Shown here: in pieces, positions 25,685 through 34,391 of the stretch
How positions within the stretch are numbered: position 1 is the stretch's first letter
How the letters are laid out: each line of letters opens with the position of its first letter
Source: JASDSY01 sp041441465
Lineage (GTDB): Bacteria > Muiribacteriota > UBA9980
Direction: 5' to 3'
Length of the DNA: 64,000 nucleotides
NCBI GenBank assembly: GCA_041441465.1
Contig: JASDSY010000026.1
Coordinates: forward strand, 124,001 to 188,000
Program-made: the position numbers and the translations under genes
The notes under the pieces: model-generated
The model's input: only the letters and a program-made list of their open reading frames with translations
Database searches by the model: none
Told to the model about the DNA's origin: nothing

Positions 25685-26794
25685 ATGCTTCAAAATAAAA
25701 CATATATATTAAATAAGCCCTTAAAAATCAATACTTATGCTAAAGTTAATTTTTATTTAGACATATTGAAAAAAATGCCAAACTCATATCATGAAATTTT
25801 AACGCTGTTTTCAACGCTCGAACTTTCAGATAATATATGTTTTTATCTTTCTAAAAATGACCTGTCATCGGACTTTATTTTAAAACAGTTTAAAATTCAG
25901 TTCGAAAAACCTGTTTCCGGCATCATCAATATGCAGAACGAAAAATTGAAACTGACGTTCATTTCAGACGAGGAATATGAAAAGTGTTTTTTTGCGCCAT
26001 TAGACACACAGAACAGCGTCTATGTCGCGATAAAAAAAATGCTGGCGTCATGCTCGATCTCATCGCTCGACGAAGAATATAACCTTTATGTGATATTCCA
26101 GAAGAATATTCCGGCAGGCGCGGGCCTCGCGGGAGGCTCATCCAACGCCGCCGGGGCGCTTATCGCTTTAAATAATCTTCTTCAGTTAAATTGCGGCATC
26201 GAAAAGCTTAAGGAAATAGGATTAAAAGTGGGCGCGGATGTACCTTACATGTTAGAAGGCGGAACGCTTCTGGCAGGCGGAACAGGCGAAGATTTTTTAA
26301 GTAAATACGATATTCCTCAATACCCTATAATATTAGTTTATCCTAATTTTGAAGTTTCCGCCAAAGACGCTTACACCAATGTGCAAAACCATTTTAAATA
26401 CGACCTTATGAATATTACAGACGAACAATACGAAAAAATTCGCAAGCACAGTTTAGGGCGCGCTGAAAAGCTTATCCACGCCTTAAACTGCAAAGATTAC
26501 CCGGCCGTATGCAAAATGCTTTATAATAAACTTGAAGAGCCTGTATTTACACGTAAGCACCAGATACGCGAATTGAAAGAAAATATTTGCAAGCTCGGAT
26601 TCCAGGCAGTTTTAATGTCCGGATCCGGCTCGACGATTTATACGGTACTCGATCCTTCAGCAAGCGAAGAAACCATTAAATCACAATTTAATAAACTTGA
26701 AACTGAAATACATAAAAAATATTCAAAAACATATAAGGTTATTTTAACCAAAACAAGAAAGGCTATCGCATGGGACAAAATGTTAGCATTATAG
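25685..26794 (+). CDS. ispE: 4-diphosphocytidyl-2-C-methyl-D-erythritol kinase, unusually long
   Basis: 369 residues; typical IspE is about 280-300. GHMP-kinase strings are clear: YAKVNFYLDILKKMPNSYHE, the ATP loop IPAGAGLAGGSSNAAGALIA, GADVPYMLEGGTLLAGGTGE and the C-terminal LMSGSGSTIYTV. The extra length lies mostly between DNICFYLS and NSVYVAIKKML (about residues 55-115). It phosphorylates CDP-ME. Its 3' end overlaps the dxr start by 25 nt. GAGGT lies 12 nt before the ATG. Confidence 0.93.
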   Translation: MLQNKTYILNKPLKINTYAKVNFYLDILKKMPNSYHEILTLFSTLELSDNICFYLSKNDLSSDFILKQFKIQFEKPVSGIINMQNEKLKLTFISDEEYEKCFFAPLDTQNSVYVAIKKMLASCSISSLDEEYNLYVIFQKNIPAGAGLAGGSSNAAGALIALNNLLQLNCGIEKLKEIGLKVGADVPYMLEGGTLLAGGTGEDFLSKYDIPQYPIILVYPNFEVSAKDAYTNVQNHFKYDLMNITDEQYEKIRKHSLGRAEKLIHALNCKDYPAVCKMLYNKLEEPVFTRKHQIRELKENICKLGFQAVLMSGSGSTIYTVLDPSASEETIKSQFNKLETEIHKKYSKTYKVILTKTRKAIAWDKMLAL

Positions 26795-27945
26795 GGTCAA
26801 CGGGTTCGATAGGGCAGTCGACTCTTGAAGTAATAAGGCACAATAAGGACCGGTTCAGGGTCTGCGCTCTCGCCTGCAACGGAAACATCGAATTAATGTC
26901 CAAACAAATCGCCGAATTTCATCCGGATTTTGTCTCCGTTTATTCCGAAGAATCAGCAGATCTTCTTGCCGCCGAATTAAAGAAAAATAAATTATCATGC
27001 CGGATATTAACCGGCGAATCCGGCAATATCGAAGCGGCATCATATAAAAAAAACGATATTGCGGTCATATCGGTAGTCGGCGGAATCGGTTTCATGCCGA
27101 CACTAGCTGCCATCGAATCGAAAAAAAAAGTCTGCCTCGCTAATAAGGAAACCCTGGTCTGCGGAGGAAGCGTTGTCATGGCCCACGCGAAAAAATACGG
27201 AGTCAGAATTATCCCGATCGATTCTGAGCATAGCGCCATCTGGCAGCTTTTAGAAAACACTGACCGCAAAAATTTAAAACGCATTATAATAACCGCGTCA
27301 GGAGGCCCGTTCAGGACTTATGACCGCTCAAAACTACACGAAGTTACAATTGATCAGGCATTAAAACACCCTAACTGGAACATGGGCGCTAAAATTACAA
27401 TAGATTCCGCGACATTAATGAATAAGGGGCTGGAAGTCATAGAAGCTATGTGGCTTTTCGACCTTCCTCTTGAAAAAATAGATGTCATTATACATCCGCA
27501 GTCCGTAATCCATTCGATGATAGAATTGAACGACGGTTCAATATTAGCGCAGCTCGGCAACGCAGATATGAAACTTCCGATAAATTATGCGCTTTCTTAC
27601 CCTGAACGCCTTGATATCGACTACGTAAAAAGATTCGATTTTATGAGCATGAATAAACTTACATTTGAAAAACCAGATATAGAAGCTTTTCCGGCATTAA
27701 AATACGCTTATGACGCAGCAAAAACGGGAGGAACGATGCCGGCTGCAATGAATGCCGCAAACGAGATAGCGGTAAGTCATTTTCTCAAAAATAAAATTAA
27801 ATTTACTGATATATCGGAAATAGTCTTAAAAGTAATGAAAAAACATTCGGAAGAGTTGATAGTTTCTCCAGATATTAACGATATCATAAAATGCGATATA
27901 AAAGCACGCCAGACCGCCGAAAAACTTTGCATCGCAAAATGTTGA
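26770..27945 (+). CDS. dxr: 1-deoxy-D-xylulose 5-phosphate reductoisomerase
   Basis: 391 residues. NADPH motif GSTGSIGQSTLEVI at the N-terminus, LANKETLVCGG, IIPIDSEHSAIWQ, TASGGPFR, HPNWNMGAKITIDSATLMNK, then GLEVIEA and IIHPQSVIHSMIE. All active-site strings for Mg binding and DXP binding are present. It makes MEP, the first committed step of the pathway. The start lies inside the end of ispE in a different frame, which suggests coupled translation. Confidence 0.96.
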   Translation: MGQNVSIIGSTGSIGQSTLEVIRHNKDRFRVCALACNGNIELMSKQIAEFHPDFVSVYSEESADLLAAELKKNKLSCRILTGESGNIEAASYKKNDIAVISVVGGIGFMPTLAAIESKKKVCLANKETLVCGGSVVMAHAKKYGVRIIPIDSEHSAIWQLLENTDRKNLKRIIITASGGPFRTYDRSKLHEVTIDQALKHPNWNMGAKITIDSATLMNKGLEVIEAMWLFDLPLEKIDVIIHPQSVIHSMIELNDGSILAQLGNADMKLPINYALSYPERLDIDYVKRFDFMSMNKLTFEKPDIEAFPALKYAYDAAKTGGTMPAAMNAANEIAVSHFLKNKIKFTDISEIVLKVMKKHSEELIVSPDINDIIKCDIKARQTAEKLCIAKC

Positions 27946-28006
27946 TTTTTCAATATATTTGTCCTTACCCCAATTGATTAACTATTAAAAATTCACGGAG
28001 GTTGCA

Positions 28007-28495
28007 ATGCAAATCCCAAATATCAGAACCGGCATAGGATATGATGTCCACCAGATAGCTTCGGACCGCAAATTGATTTTATGCGGGGTTGAAATCCCCT
28101 GCGCTTTTGGCTTATCCGGTCATTCAGACGCAGACGTGATTACGCACGCCTTGATGGATTCGCTTCTCGGCGCTGCGGGACTTTTTGATATAGGCTATTA
28201 TTTCCCGCCCAACGACCAAAATTTCAAGGATATTTCCAGCCTTAAACTCCTGACGCGTGTAAAAAAGCTCCTATTGGATAACAATTATCAAATCGGAAAT
28301 GTCGATATGATTTTGATTTCAGAAAAGCCCAAAATCAGCCCTTATATAATTGATATGAAGAAAAACCTTTCGGAAATACTTCAAATCGAAACCACACGCA
28401 TCGGAATAAAAGCCACTACAAACGAAAAAATGGGATTTGTAGGACGCATTGAAGGCATGGCCGCACTCGCCACTTCTCTAATATATAAAAATTAA
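28007..28495 (+). CDS. ispF: 2-C-methyl-D-erythritol 2,4-cyclodiphosphate synthase
   Basis: 162 residues, standard length. RTGIGYDVHQIASDRKLILC holds the metal-binding Asp and His; GHSDADVITHALMDSLLGA, GDIGYYFPP-like LFDIGYYFPPND and TTNEKMGFVGRIEGMAALA follow. CGGAGG precedes the ATG. It closes the MEP run. A GCCCGCGGGC palindrome at 28507-28516 follows the stop without a T run. Steps ispG and ispH are not in the window. Confidence 0.95.
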   Translation: MQIPNIRTGIGYDVHQIASDRKLILCGVEIPCAFGLSGHSDADVITHALMDSLLGAAGLFDIGYYFPPNDQNFKDISSLKLLTRVKKLLLDNNYQIGNVDMILISEKPKISPYIIDMKKNLSEILQIETTRIGIKATTNEKMGFVGRIEGMAALATSLIYKN

Positions 28496-28628
28496 CTTTT
28501 CTTATAGCCCGCGGGCATGTCATATAATTCATTTTCAGGCTTATTGAAAAGCGTTATTTTAATTTTATCCGCAATATTCAAAAACAATTCCGATCGCGAT
28601 ATATTATGATCGTAATTAGTGGAGTTTT

Positions 28629-30173
28629 ATGAATCATTCAGACAGCGACAAGAAAAAATATAGTTTTGGCCGGATAGCCGTCATATTTATAATATCGCGA
28701 TTTCTTTATATAATCTCTGGAGTCGGATTCGATTTTCAATATGTAAATATTTTCCATCATTTGATGGATCCTGAACTGCTGAAAAACAGGCTTTATGAAA
28801 CTATTTATTACCTTCACTGCCAGCCGCCGTTATTTAACTTATGGACCGGCCTCGGCCTAAAAATAGAAAATGACGCTTTACAATATTCTTTTTTTTATTT
28901 TAGTTCGGCGGCGTGCGGATTTTTAATCGCATATTCACTTTATAATCTAATGGCCGGCTTTGAAGTGCCGCCGAAATATTCTTTCATCATCACGATTCTT
29001 TTCATTATAAGCCCGGCCGTCATATTATATGAAAATTTCCCCTTTTATACATACCCGATATCGTCATTCCTTATATTTTCCGCTTACGCTCTTTTTGACT
29101 ATTTAAAAACCGGCAGAAAGCTTTCAGGTTTTATTTTTTTTTCACTGATTGCGGTAATTTCCTTAACAGCGAGTATGTTTCATTTGATCTGGCTTATGGT
29201 TATAACCGCCGGTATTTATTTATTGACCCTCGATTATCCTAAATTTTCATCAGTTAACATAATAAAATTATCCGCGATACCATTTATCATCGTATTAATA
29301 TTTTATTTCAAAAACTATTATTTATTCGGCAAATTCACATTAAATACATGGGCCGGCATGAATATCGCCAAAATGGCTATGTCATGTGCCGATCCCGAAC
29401 AAAAAAACGCTCTCCGGCAAAACGGCCATTTGTCAAAATATTTTTTACAAATGCCGTTTGCGCCTCTTGAAAAATACGAAACATCGGAAATAAAAATTCC
29501 ATTAATTTACGATATACCCGCACTTACTCAAATAAAAAATTCATCTAAAAAAAATAATTACAATAATTATAATTACATTAAAATATCGGACAGGCTTTTT
29601 GAAGACTCGGCTGCAGTATTTAAAAACTATCCGGCGTCATATTTTAACGGATTAATCCGCGCGTTTTTATTTTATTATACGCCTTCGACAGATTATCCTT
29701 TTTTTAACGATAATTTAGAAAAGATTCGGCCTTTAAAATTTATTTATGATAAATTTATCTATTTTAATTTTTACGGCAATGAAAAATCGCAACTTTATTG
29801 GCCGAATTTTTCATCGTCATATAAAAAAGATTTAAATTTACAAAAAATGATTTTGAATGTTTCGCCGATGCTGCTGGTACTTTATCCGCTTTTATTAATT
29901 ATTTCAGTCATTACGATATTAAATAATATGACAAAAAAGAAATATTGCCCGGCTTATGATTTCACGCCGGATAATATAACCGCGAAAAAAATTACTTTTC
30001 TATATATTATTTTTAATATTTTTTATGTGACTTTAATTGGAAATTTTTTTGAAATAGGCGAAAATAACAGATTTCGCTTTATGATTGACCCTTTTTACAT
30101 GATACTTCTCGGATTGTTAATATCAAAAATTCATATTTTGATTTTTAATAGATATGATTATAAAAATGAATAG
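28629..30173 (+). CDS. Polytopic GT-C-like membrane protein
   Basis: 514 residues with about ten hydrophobic helices. The N-terminus RFLYIISGVGFDFQY is followed by a loop with HLMDPELLKNRLYETIYYLH and QPPLFNLWTGLGL, a layout like the first periplasmic loop of GT-C glycosyltransferases (ArnT/PMT type), which use polyprenyl-linked sugar donors. The C-terminal ENNRFRFMIDPFYMILLGLL also appears in such enzymes. GGAG precedes the ATG. It stands alone between ispF and a minus-strand small gene. Enzyme activity and substrate are inference. Confidence 0.6.
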   Translation: MNHSDSDKKKYSFGRIAVIFIISRFLYIISGVGFDFQYVNIFHHLMDPELLKNRLYETIYYLHCQPPLFNLWTGLGLKIENDALQYSFFYFSSAACGFLIAYSLYNLMAGFEVPPKYSFIITILFIISPAVILYENFPFYTYPISSFLIFSAYALFDYLKTGRKLSGFIFFSLIAVISLTASMFHLIWLMVITAGIYLLTLDYPKFSSVNIIKLSAIPFIIVLIFYFKNYYLFGKFTLNTWAGMNIAKMAMSCADPEQKNALRQNGHLSKYFLQMPFAPLEKYETSEIKIPLIYDIPALTQIKNSSKKNNYNNYNYIKISDRLFEDSAAVFKNYPASYFNGLIRAFLFYYTPSTDYPFFNDNLEKIRPLKFIYDKFIYFNFYGNEKSQLYWPNFSSSYKKDLNLQKMILNVSPMLLVLYPLLLIISVITILNNMTKKKYCPAYDFTPDNITAKKITFLYIIFNIFYVTLIGNFFEIGENNRFRFMIDPFYMILLGLLISKIHILIFNRYDYKNE

Positions 30174-30314
30174 CGGAACTTTTTAATTATTTTTATGAAA
30201 ACAAGGTTCAAAAATAATTTGAAATAAAAACTATCGCTATGCGCTTATTACCCATGAAATACTGAAATAGCTGAACGGCAAAATAATAATTACAGTTTAA
30301 TTTTCAAATAATAA

Positions 30315-30485
30315 TTAAACCAGAATATCAATTCTTAATTTCCCATTTTCAAAAGACGGACGTATCTTAGGCTGAGGATTTTCAGGCTGCGTATTTATTT
30401 TAGACTTCCCGTTTTTCATATTAGTTTCAATATTCAAATTTTCGTTAATTTTATAAATTCTTGTCAAATTTGTTGAAATATTCAT
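30315..30485 (-). CDS. Small hypothetical protein, 56 residues
   Basis: A minus-strand frame beginning MNISTNLTRIYKINENLNIE and ending FENGKLRIDILV. A strong ribosome site (GGGGGA, 6-7 nt before the ATG) supports translation. It contains a run QPENPQPKIRP and no hydrophobic segment, so it is likely cytosolic. It lies alone in a 494-bp gap. The family is not recognised. Codon choice looks like that of the neighbours. Confidence 0.45.
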   Translation of the reverse strand: MNISTNLTRIYKINENLNIETNMKNGKSKINTQPENPQPKIRPSFENGKLRIDILV

Positions 30486-30605
30486 AAATATCCCCCAAAA
30501 ATTTCAAACATATTTTTATTTATATAATACATATCGGTTTTTGGAAAAAATGTTTTAATTTATAACTTTTTTTAATTCAAATATTAAATAATATCAATAA
30601 ATAAC

Positions 30606-30634
30606 TTGAAAAATCTAAGTTTTAATGTTAAAAT
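30606..30634 (+). promoter_or_regulatory. Promoter of the WalJ-like hydrolase
   Basis: TTGAAA (30606-30611), a 17-nt spacer and TAAAAT (30629-30634) with TGT just upstream (extended -10). It lies 33 nt before the start codon. Confidence 0.62.
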
Positions 30635-30667
30635 CAATAATGAACGAACTTAAAAACTGGAGTCTAT

Positions 30668-31474
30668 ATGTCGGCTAACAATAAAAGCAATAATTATAAG
30701 GTTTATGTCATAGCTTCCGGATCATCCGGTAATTGTACGCTTGTAAGCGTTAATGGCGCAAACATCTTAATAGACGCCGGTATTTCCTGTAAGAGAATCG
30801 AGCAGGGGCTTCTTAGCGCAAATATTTCACCGGAATCGATAGACGCAATTTTTGTCACACATGAACATACCGACCACGTTTCCGGACTCCGCGTATTCCA
30901 AAAACGCTATCACAAAAAAATATATACGACCGCAGGAACTGCAGCTGCAATCGATAAAAATTCGGAGCTTTCAACCAACTGTGAAATCGAAATAATATCT
31001 CAGTTTTCGGAAAATTTCATAAAAAACGCTTCGATATGCACATTTATGACCGATCACGACGCCGCGGAATCGATAGGCGTATCAGTCATTTCAGACGCCG
31101 GAAAAATCTCGTTAGCGACCGATCTGGGTTATGTAAATAAAGCCGTAATGGAAAATTTAAGAAATTCGAATGTATTGATTTTCGAATCGAATTACGATGA
31201 AGAAATGTTGCTAAACGGCGCTTATCCGTGGGAACTGAAAAAACGAATAATGGGAAAGCGCGGGCATTTATCAAACAAAGACTCCGCTGAAGCGCTTCTC
31301 GAGCTTAATTGGGAAGGGCTCAGGCACGTATATATCGCACATATAAGCCGTGAAAACAATACTCCGCAAATCGCATTTTCAAACGCCTCGCAAACTTTCA
31401 AAAGTGAATCGAAAATGCCTGAATTACTGCTGACATGGCATGACAGACCGGCCAAAATGGTTTTAAATAATTAA
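30668..31474 (+). CDS. MBL-fold metallo-hydrolase (WalJ/YycJ-like)
   Basis: 268 residues. VIASGSSGNCTLVSVNGANI is the WalJ-type start, followed by LIDAGISCKRIEQGL and the metal site THEHTDHVSG (HxHxDH), TDHDAAESIGV and LATDLGYV, with a C-terminal HVYIAHISRENNTP. Homologues are predicted exonucleases or phosphodiesterases tied to cell-wall and DNA-repair control. GGAG precedes the ATG. A HEAT-repeat gene follows after 33 nt and is probably co-transcribed. Confidence 0.88.
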   Translation: MSANNKSNNYKVYVIASGSSGNCTLVSVNGANILIDAGISCKRIEQGLLSANISPESIDAIFVTHEHTDHVSGLRVFQKRYHKKIYTTAGTAAAIDKNSELSTNCEIEIISQFSENFIKNASICTFMTDHDAAESIGVSVISDAGKISLATDLGYVNKAVMENLRNSNVLIFESNYDEEMLLNGAYPWELKKRIMGKRGHLSNKDSAEALLELNWEGLRHVYIAHISRENNTPQIAFSNASQTFKSESKMPELLLTWHDRPAKMVLNN

Positions 31475-31507
31475 AATACAGGAAAAACAAAAACGGAGGG
31501 ATAAACT

Positions 31508-32851
31508 ATGGCCTCTTCAAAGCAGAAAGAAAAGGAAGTAATGGAAGAAATCAGAAAGGACCTTGCCAATCGCAACCGTTCGGTGCGCGCTCTCGGGTGC
31601 AAATCGCTTGCGCAATTTAAAAATAAGGCCTCTTCTTACCTTTTAGTCCAGATGCTTAGCGATAGTGACCCTGACGTAAGATTCCATGCGGCCGAAAGCA
31701 TATTAAAAATAGGAACACCGGCGATTAACTGTTTGATCACCGCATTAAGCCACAGCGAATGGATCGTAAGAAAACAATCGTCGGATCTTTTGAAAAAAAT
31801 GGCCGACAGCGACAAAAGCATAATAACGCTTTTACGTGATAATTTAAAATCAGACGACAGCAATATAAAATTTTGGGCAGTTAAAACTCTTTGCGAATTA
31901 AAAGACGATCAGATAATGCCTAATATAAAAAAGATATTTAAATCCGGCGGCGCCGAAGATAAAATCGCTATAGCCGGCGCAATAAGCGACATAAACATAA
32001 ATGACGAATTTAAGCTTTTACTTTTAAACGGGCTTTCAGATAATATATGGCGGGTACGCAAAGCCTGCGCTGACGCTCTTTTAAAAGGCGGTAAAAACAT
32101 AATCAACGATGTTATATTAAAATTATCAAGCGATAACATCGATACATATTACTGGGCCACTAAAATTCTCGGCATGCTCAAGGACGATAGCGCCGTAGAA
32201 CCGCTGCTTGAAATATTAAAAGGCGACGATGATGAAAAAATTGAATTCGCGATTATCGCACTCGGCGAAATAGCGAACCCTAAAGCCACAAATTCGCTTA
32301 TAGAACTTTTGAAATCAGACTCCTGGACCATAAGGAAAAACGCGGCCGAAGCTATAATGAATATCGGCGAACCGGTAATGCCTGAAGTGTATAAGGCATA
32401 TAAATCGGAAGACACGACAGACGATATGCGCTACTGGTGCGTCAGGATAGCCTATAATTTCAAGTGCGAAAGCAGTTCGAAATTAATTTATGAAGCGCTT
32501 TTTGACACAAAATGGTTCATCCGGTCATGCGCATGCCACGCACTTTTAAAATATAATGAATTCTCGAATAAGCATATAGAAAAACTTTTTTTAATGCAGA
32601 AAGAAAAAAACGCCGAAGTTCGTCAATCAGCCGAAGCTGTTTTGAACATTATCGAAAACGACAAACTATATAAAATTTCCGTTGAAATTTTATCATCTAA
32701 AGATTGTCCCGCCGAGTTGAATGATTTAATTACACATTATTTCAAATCAAGAGGACTAAAACAACCTGCGGCCACTAAACAAATCGGCAGCGAAAATAGA
32801 GGCAATAAATTAAAAGAAGTTACTAAAATAAAAATTATCAAAAATAAATAA
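31508..32851 (+). CDS. HEAT-repeat protein
   Basis: 447 residues with about ten HEAT/PBS-lyase-like repeats, for example LVQMLSDSDPDVRFHAAESI, LITALSHSEWIVRKQSSDLL, LLNGLSDNIWRVRKACADAL, LLEILKGDDDEKIEFAIIAL and LIELLKSDSWTIRKNAAEAI. There is no signal peptide. Such solenoids are protein scaffolds. CGGAGGG precedes the ATG. It follows the WalJ-like gene closely. The last 40 residues are Lys-rich. No catalytic motif is seen. Confidence 0.88.
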   Translation: MASSKQKEKEVMEEIRKDLANRNRSVRALGCKSLAQFKNKASSYLLVQMLSDSDPDVRFHAAESILKIGTPAINCLITALSHSEWIVRKQSSDLLKKMADSDKSIITLLRDNLKSDDSNIKFWAVKTLCELKDDQIMPNIKKIFKSGGAEDKIAIAGAISDININDEFKLLLLNGLSDNIWRVRKACADALLKGGKNIINDVILKLSSDNIDTYYWATKILGMLKDDSAVEPLLEILKGDDDEKIEFAIIALGEIANPKATNSLIELLKSDSWTIRKNAAEAIMNIGEPVMPEVYKAYKSEDTTDDMRYWCVRIAYNFKCESSSKLIYEALFDTKWFIRSCACHALLKYNEFSNKHIEKLFLMQKEKNAEVRQSAEAVLNIIENDKLYKISVEILSSKDCPAELNDLITHYFKSRGLKQPAATKQIGSENRGNKLKEVTKIKIIKNK

Positions 32852-32974
32852 GTGATTTATTAATATAATTGATTCTTTCGACATATTTATTTCCGGCAAT
32901 GTTAAATTAAAATAATTAACGTTCATAATCTTTATAAATAGTTCTTATAATCAACTTACTAACGGTTTAATAAA

Positions 32975-34141
32975 ATGCCATTTAAAAAAACAATGTTTTT
33001 AATATTTTTATTATTAGTTTTAATAACCGCCGTTCACTTATTTATTCATAAAAAAACGGCGGCTATTAATTTTTATGCAGGCTCGAATGAGTGCGGCCGC
33101 TGTCATAATCAAATCTATTCCGAGTGGAAATTAACGGCTCACGCTAATTCCCTTATAAGCATTACTAACGAAACTCTTTTACTGCCTTCCGAAATTAATG
33201 AACTCGATCAGAAACTAGCCGGCATAAGTTTTGGCATTGCCGATATTAAATACGCGATCGGCTATCACTGGACGCGCCGATACGTGCTTAACGGTAATAA
33301 CATCTCGCCGTTTTTATATTCGCTGCAAACCAGAGAATTCATAAATTATTATGACAAAAATTACAAGCATACTAATTTCGAAACCGAATGCATAGGCTGC
33401 CACGTAACAGGTCTTGCCGCCGATTATTCAAACGGCACTTTAGAAATTAAATTCGCCGAAGCTGCCGTCGGCTGCGAAGCGTGTCACGGCCCCGGCTCGC
33501 TACATAGTCAATACGCGACAAAAGATTTCATTATAAATCCTGCACAACTCGATACAACCGAAGCGTTAATGATCTGCGCCGCATGCCATACAAACGGAAA
33601 CAGCGCAAACGGCAAAGTAAAATTTGCTTTAAATTATATTCCCGGCGAAAGCCTTATGCCGTATTATAAAAATATGGTGCCAAAACCCGGCCAGATGTCC
33701 TGCGGGAAAAAAGAATTCGAATATAAAGGCGACAATACAATTGACGACAGGTTAAGGCAGCTAAGATACTGGCAATATATTTTCATGCAAAAAACAGGGT
33801 CGAGCTGTTCGGACTGCCTTGATTTCAGAAACGCAGCATCAGCCAATGATATGCGCAAAAATTTCAGAACGCCTAAGTCTGCCGAAAAATTTACATCCGA
33901 CGAATATTGTATGAGCTGCCATAAATTTATAGGCGTTTTTTCAACAGCCGGCTTAAAAACGATAAACGGAAAAAAAGTTAGTCATCAAAATATTGATTAT
34001 TATATAAACTTAACCGATTCAAATAATTCATACGAAATTTCCATAAACGGCCCTGAAAAATGTTTCAAATGCCATCAAGCCAATTCAGTTCACAGCCATA
34101 TGTTCGAAATTTCAGAAACATCTGAATTAATAGTGCGCTAA
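32975..34141 (+). CDS. Multiheme c-type cytochrome (six CxxCH, one degenerate)
   Basis: 388 residues. An N-terminal hydrophobic helix (MFLIFLLLVLITAVHLFI) targets or anchors it outside the membrane. Six heme-binding motifs are seen: CGRCH, CIGCH, CEACH, CAACH, CMSCH and CFKCH. The layout SNECGRCHNQIYSEWKLTAH and VGCEACHGPGSLH resembles cytochrome c554-like proteins. A seventh site, usually SCSDCH in this family, reads SCSDCL and cannot bind heme covalently in the normal way. It probably transfers electrons in the periplasm; no partner redox enzyme is near. The ribosome site is weak. Confidence 0.86.
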   Translation: MPFKKTMFLIFLLLVLITAVHLFIHKKTAAINFYAGSNECGRCHNQIYSEWKLTAHANSLISITNETLLLPSEINELDQKLAGISFGIADIKYAIGYHWTRRYVLNGNNISPFLYSLQTREFINYYDKNYKHTNFETECIGCHVTGLAADYSNGTLEIKFAEAAVGCEACHGPGSLHSQYATKDFIINPAQLDTTEALMICAACHTNGNSANGKVKFALNYIPGESLMPYYKNMVPKPGQMSCGKKEFEYKGDNTIDDRLRQLRYWQYIFMQKTGSSCSDCLDFRNAASANDMRKNFRTPKSAEKFTSDEYCMSCHKFIGVFSTAGLKTINGKKVSHQNIDYYINLTDSNNSYEISINGPEKCFKCHQANSVHSHMFEISETSELIVR

Positions 34142-34356
34142 AAATAACATCTCCGAAAAATTATGATTGTATAATTTTTTAATGAACGGCGGTATCTAAA
34201 ATAGCGGCGAAATCGTATCAAATTAAAAAATTGTAATCTAAGTAAAATAAATTTATGTAACTATTAAGGTAAGATTTTAAATTACCTCTTTGGCTAACCC
34301 CTGCCCTGACAGACCAATCATAAATAAACCTAAACTCGACTTCTCATCCATTTTCC

Positions 34357-34385
34357 TTGACAAAGACAAATATATATTATAATAT
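34357..34385 (+). promoter_or_regulatory. Promoter directly upstream of a start codon (possible leaderless mRNA)
   Basis: TTGACA (34357-34362), a 17-nt spacer and TAATAT (34380-34385); an overlapping TATAAT at 34378 gives 15 nt. The ATG at 34392 falls at the expected transcription start and no ribosome site is seen. Confidence 0.55.
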
Positions 34386-34391
34386 TTTGAT

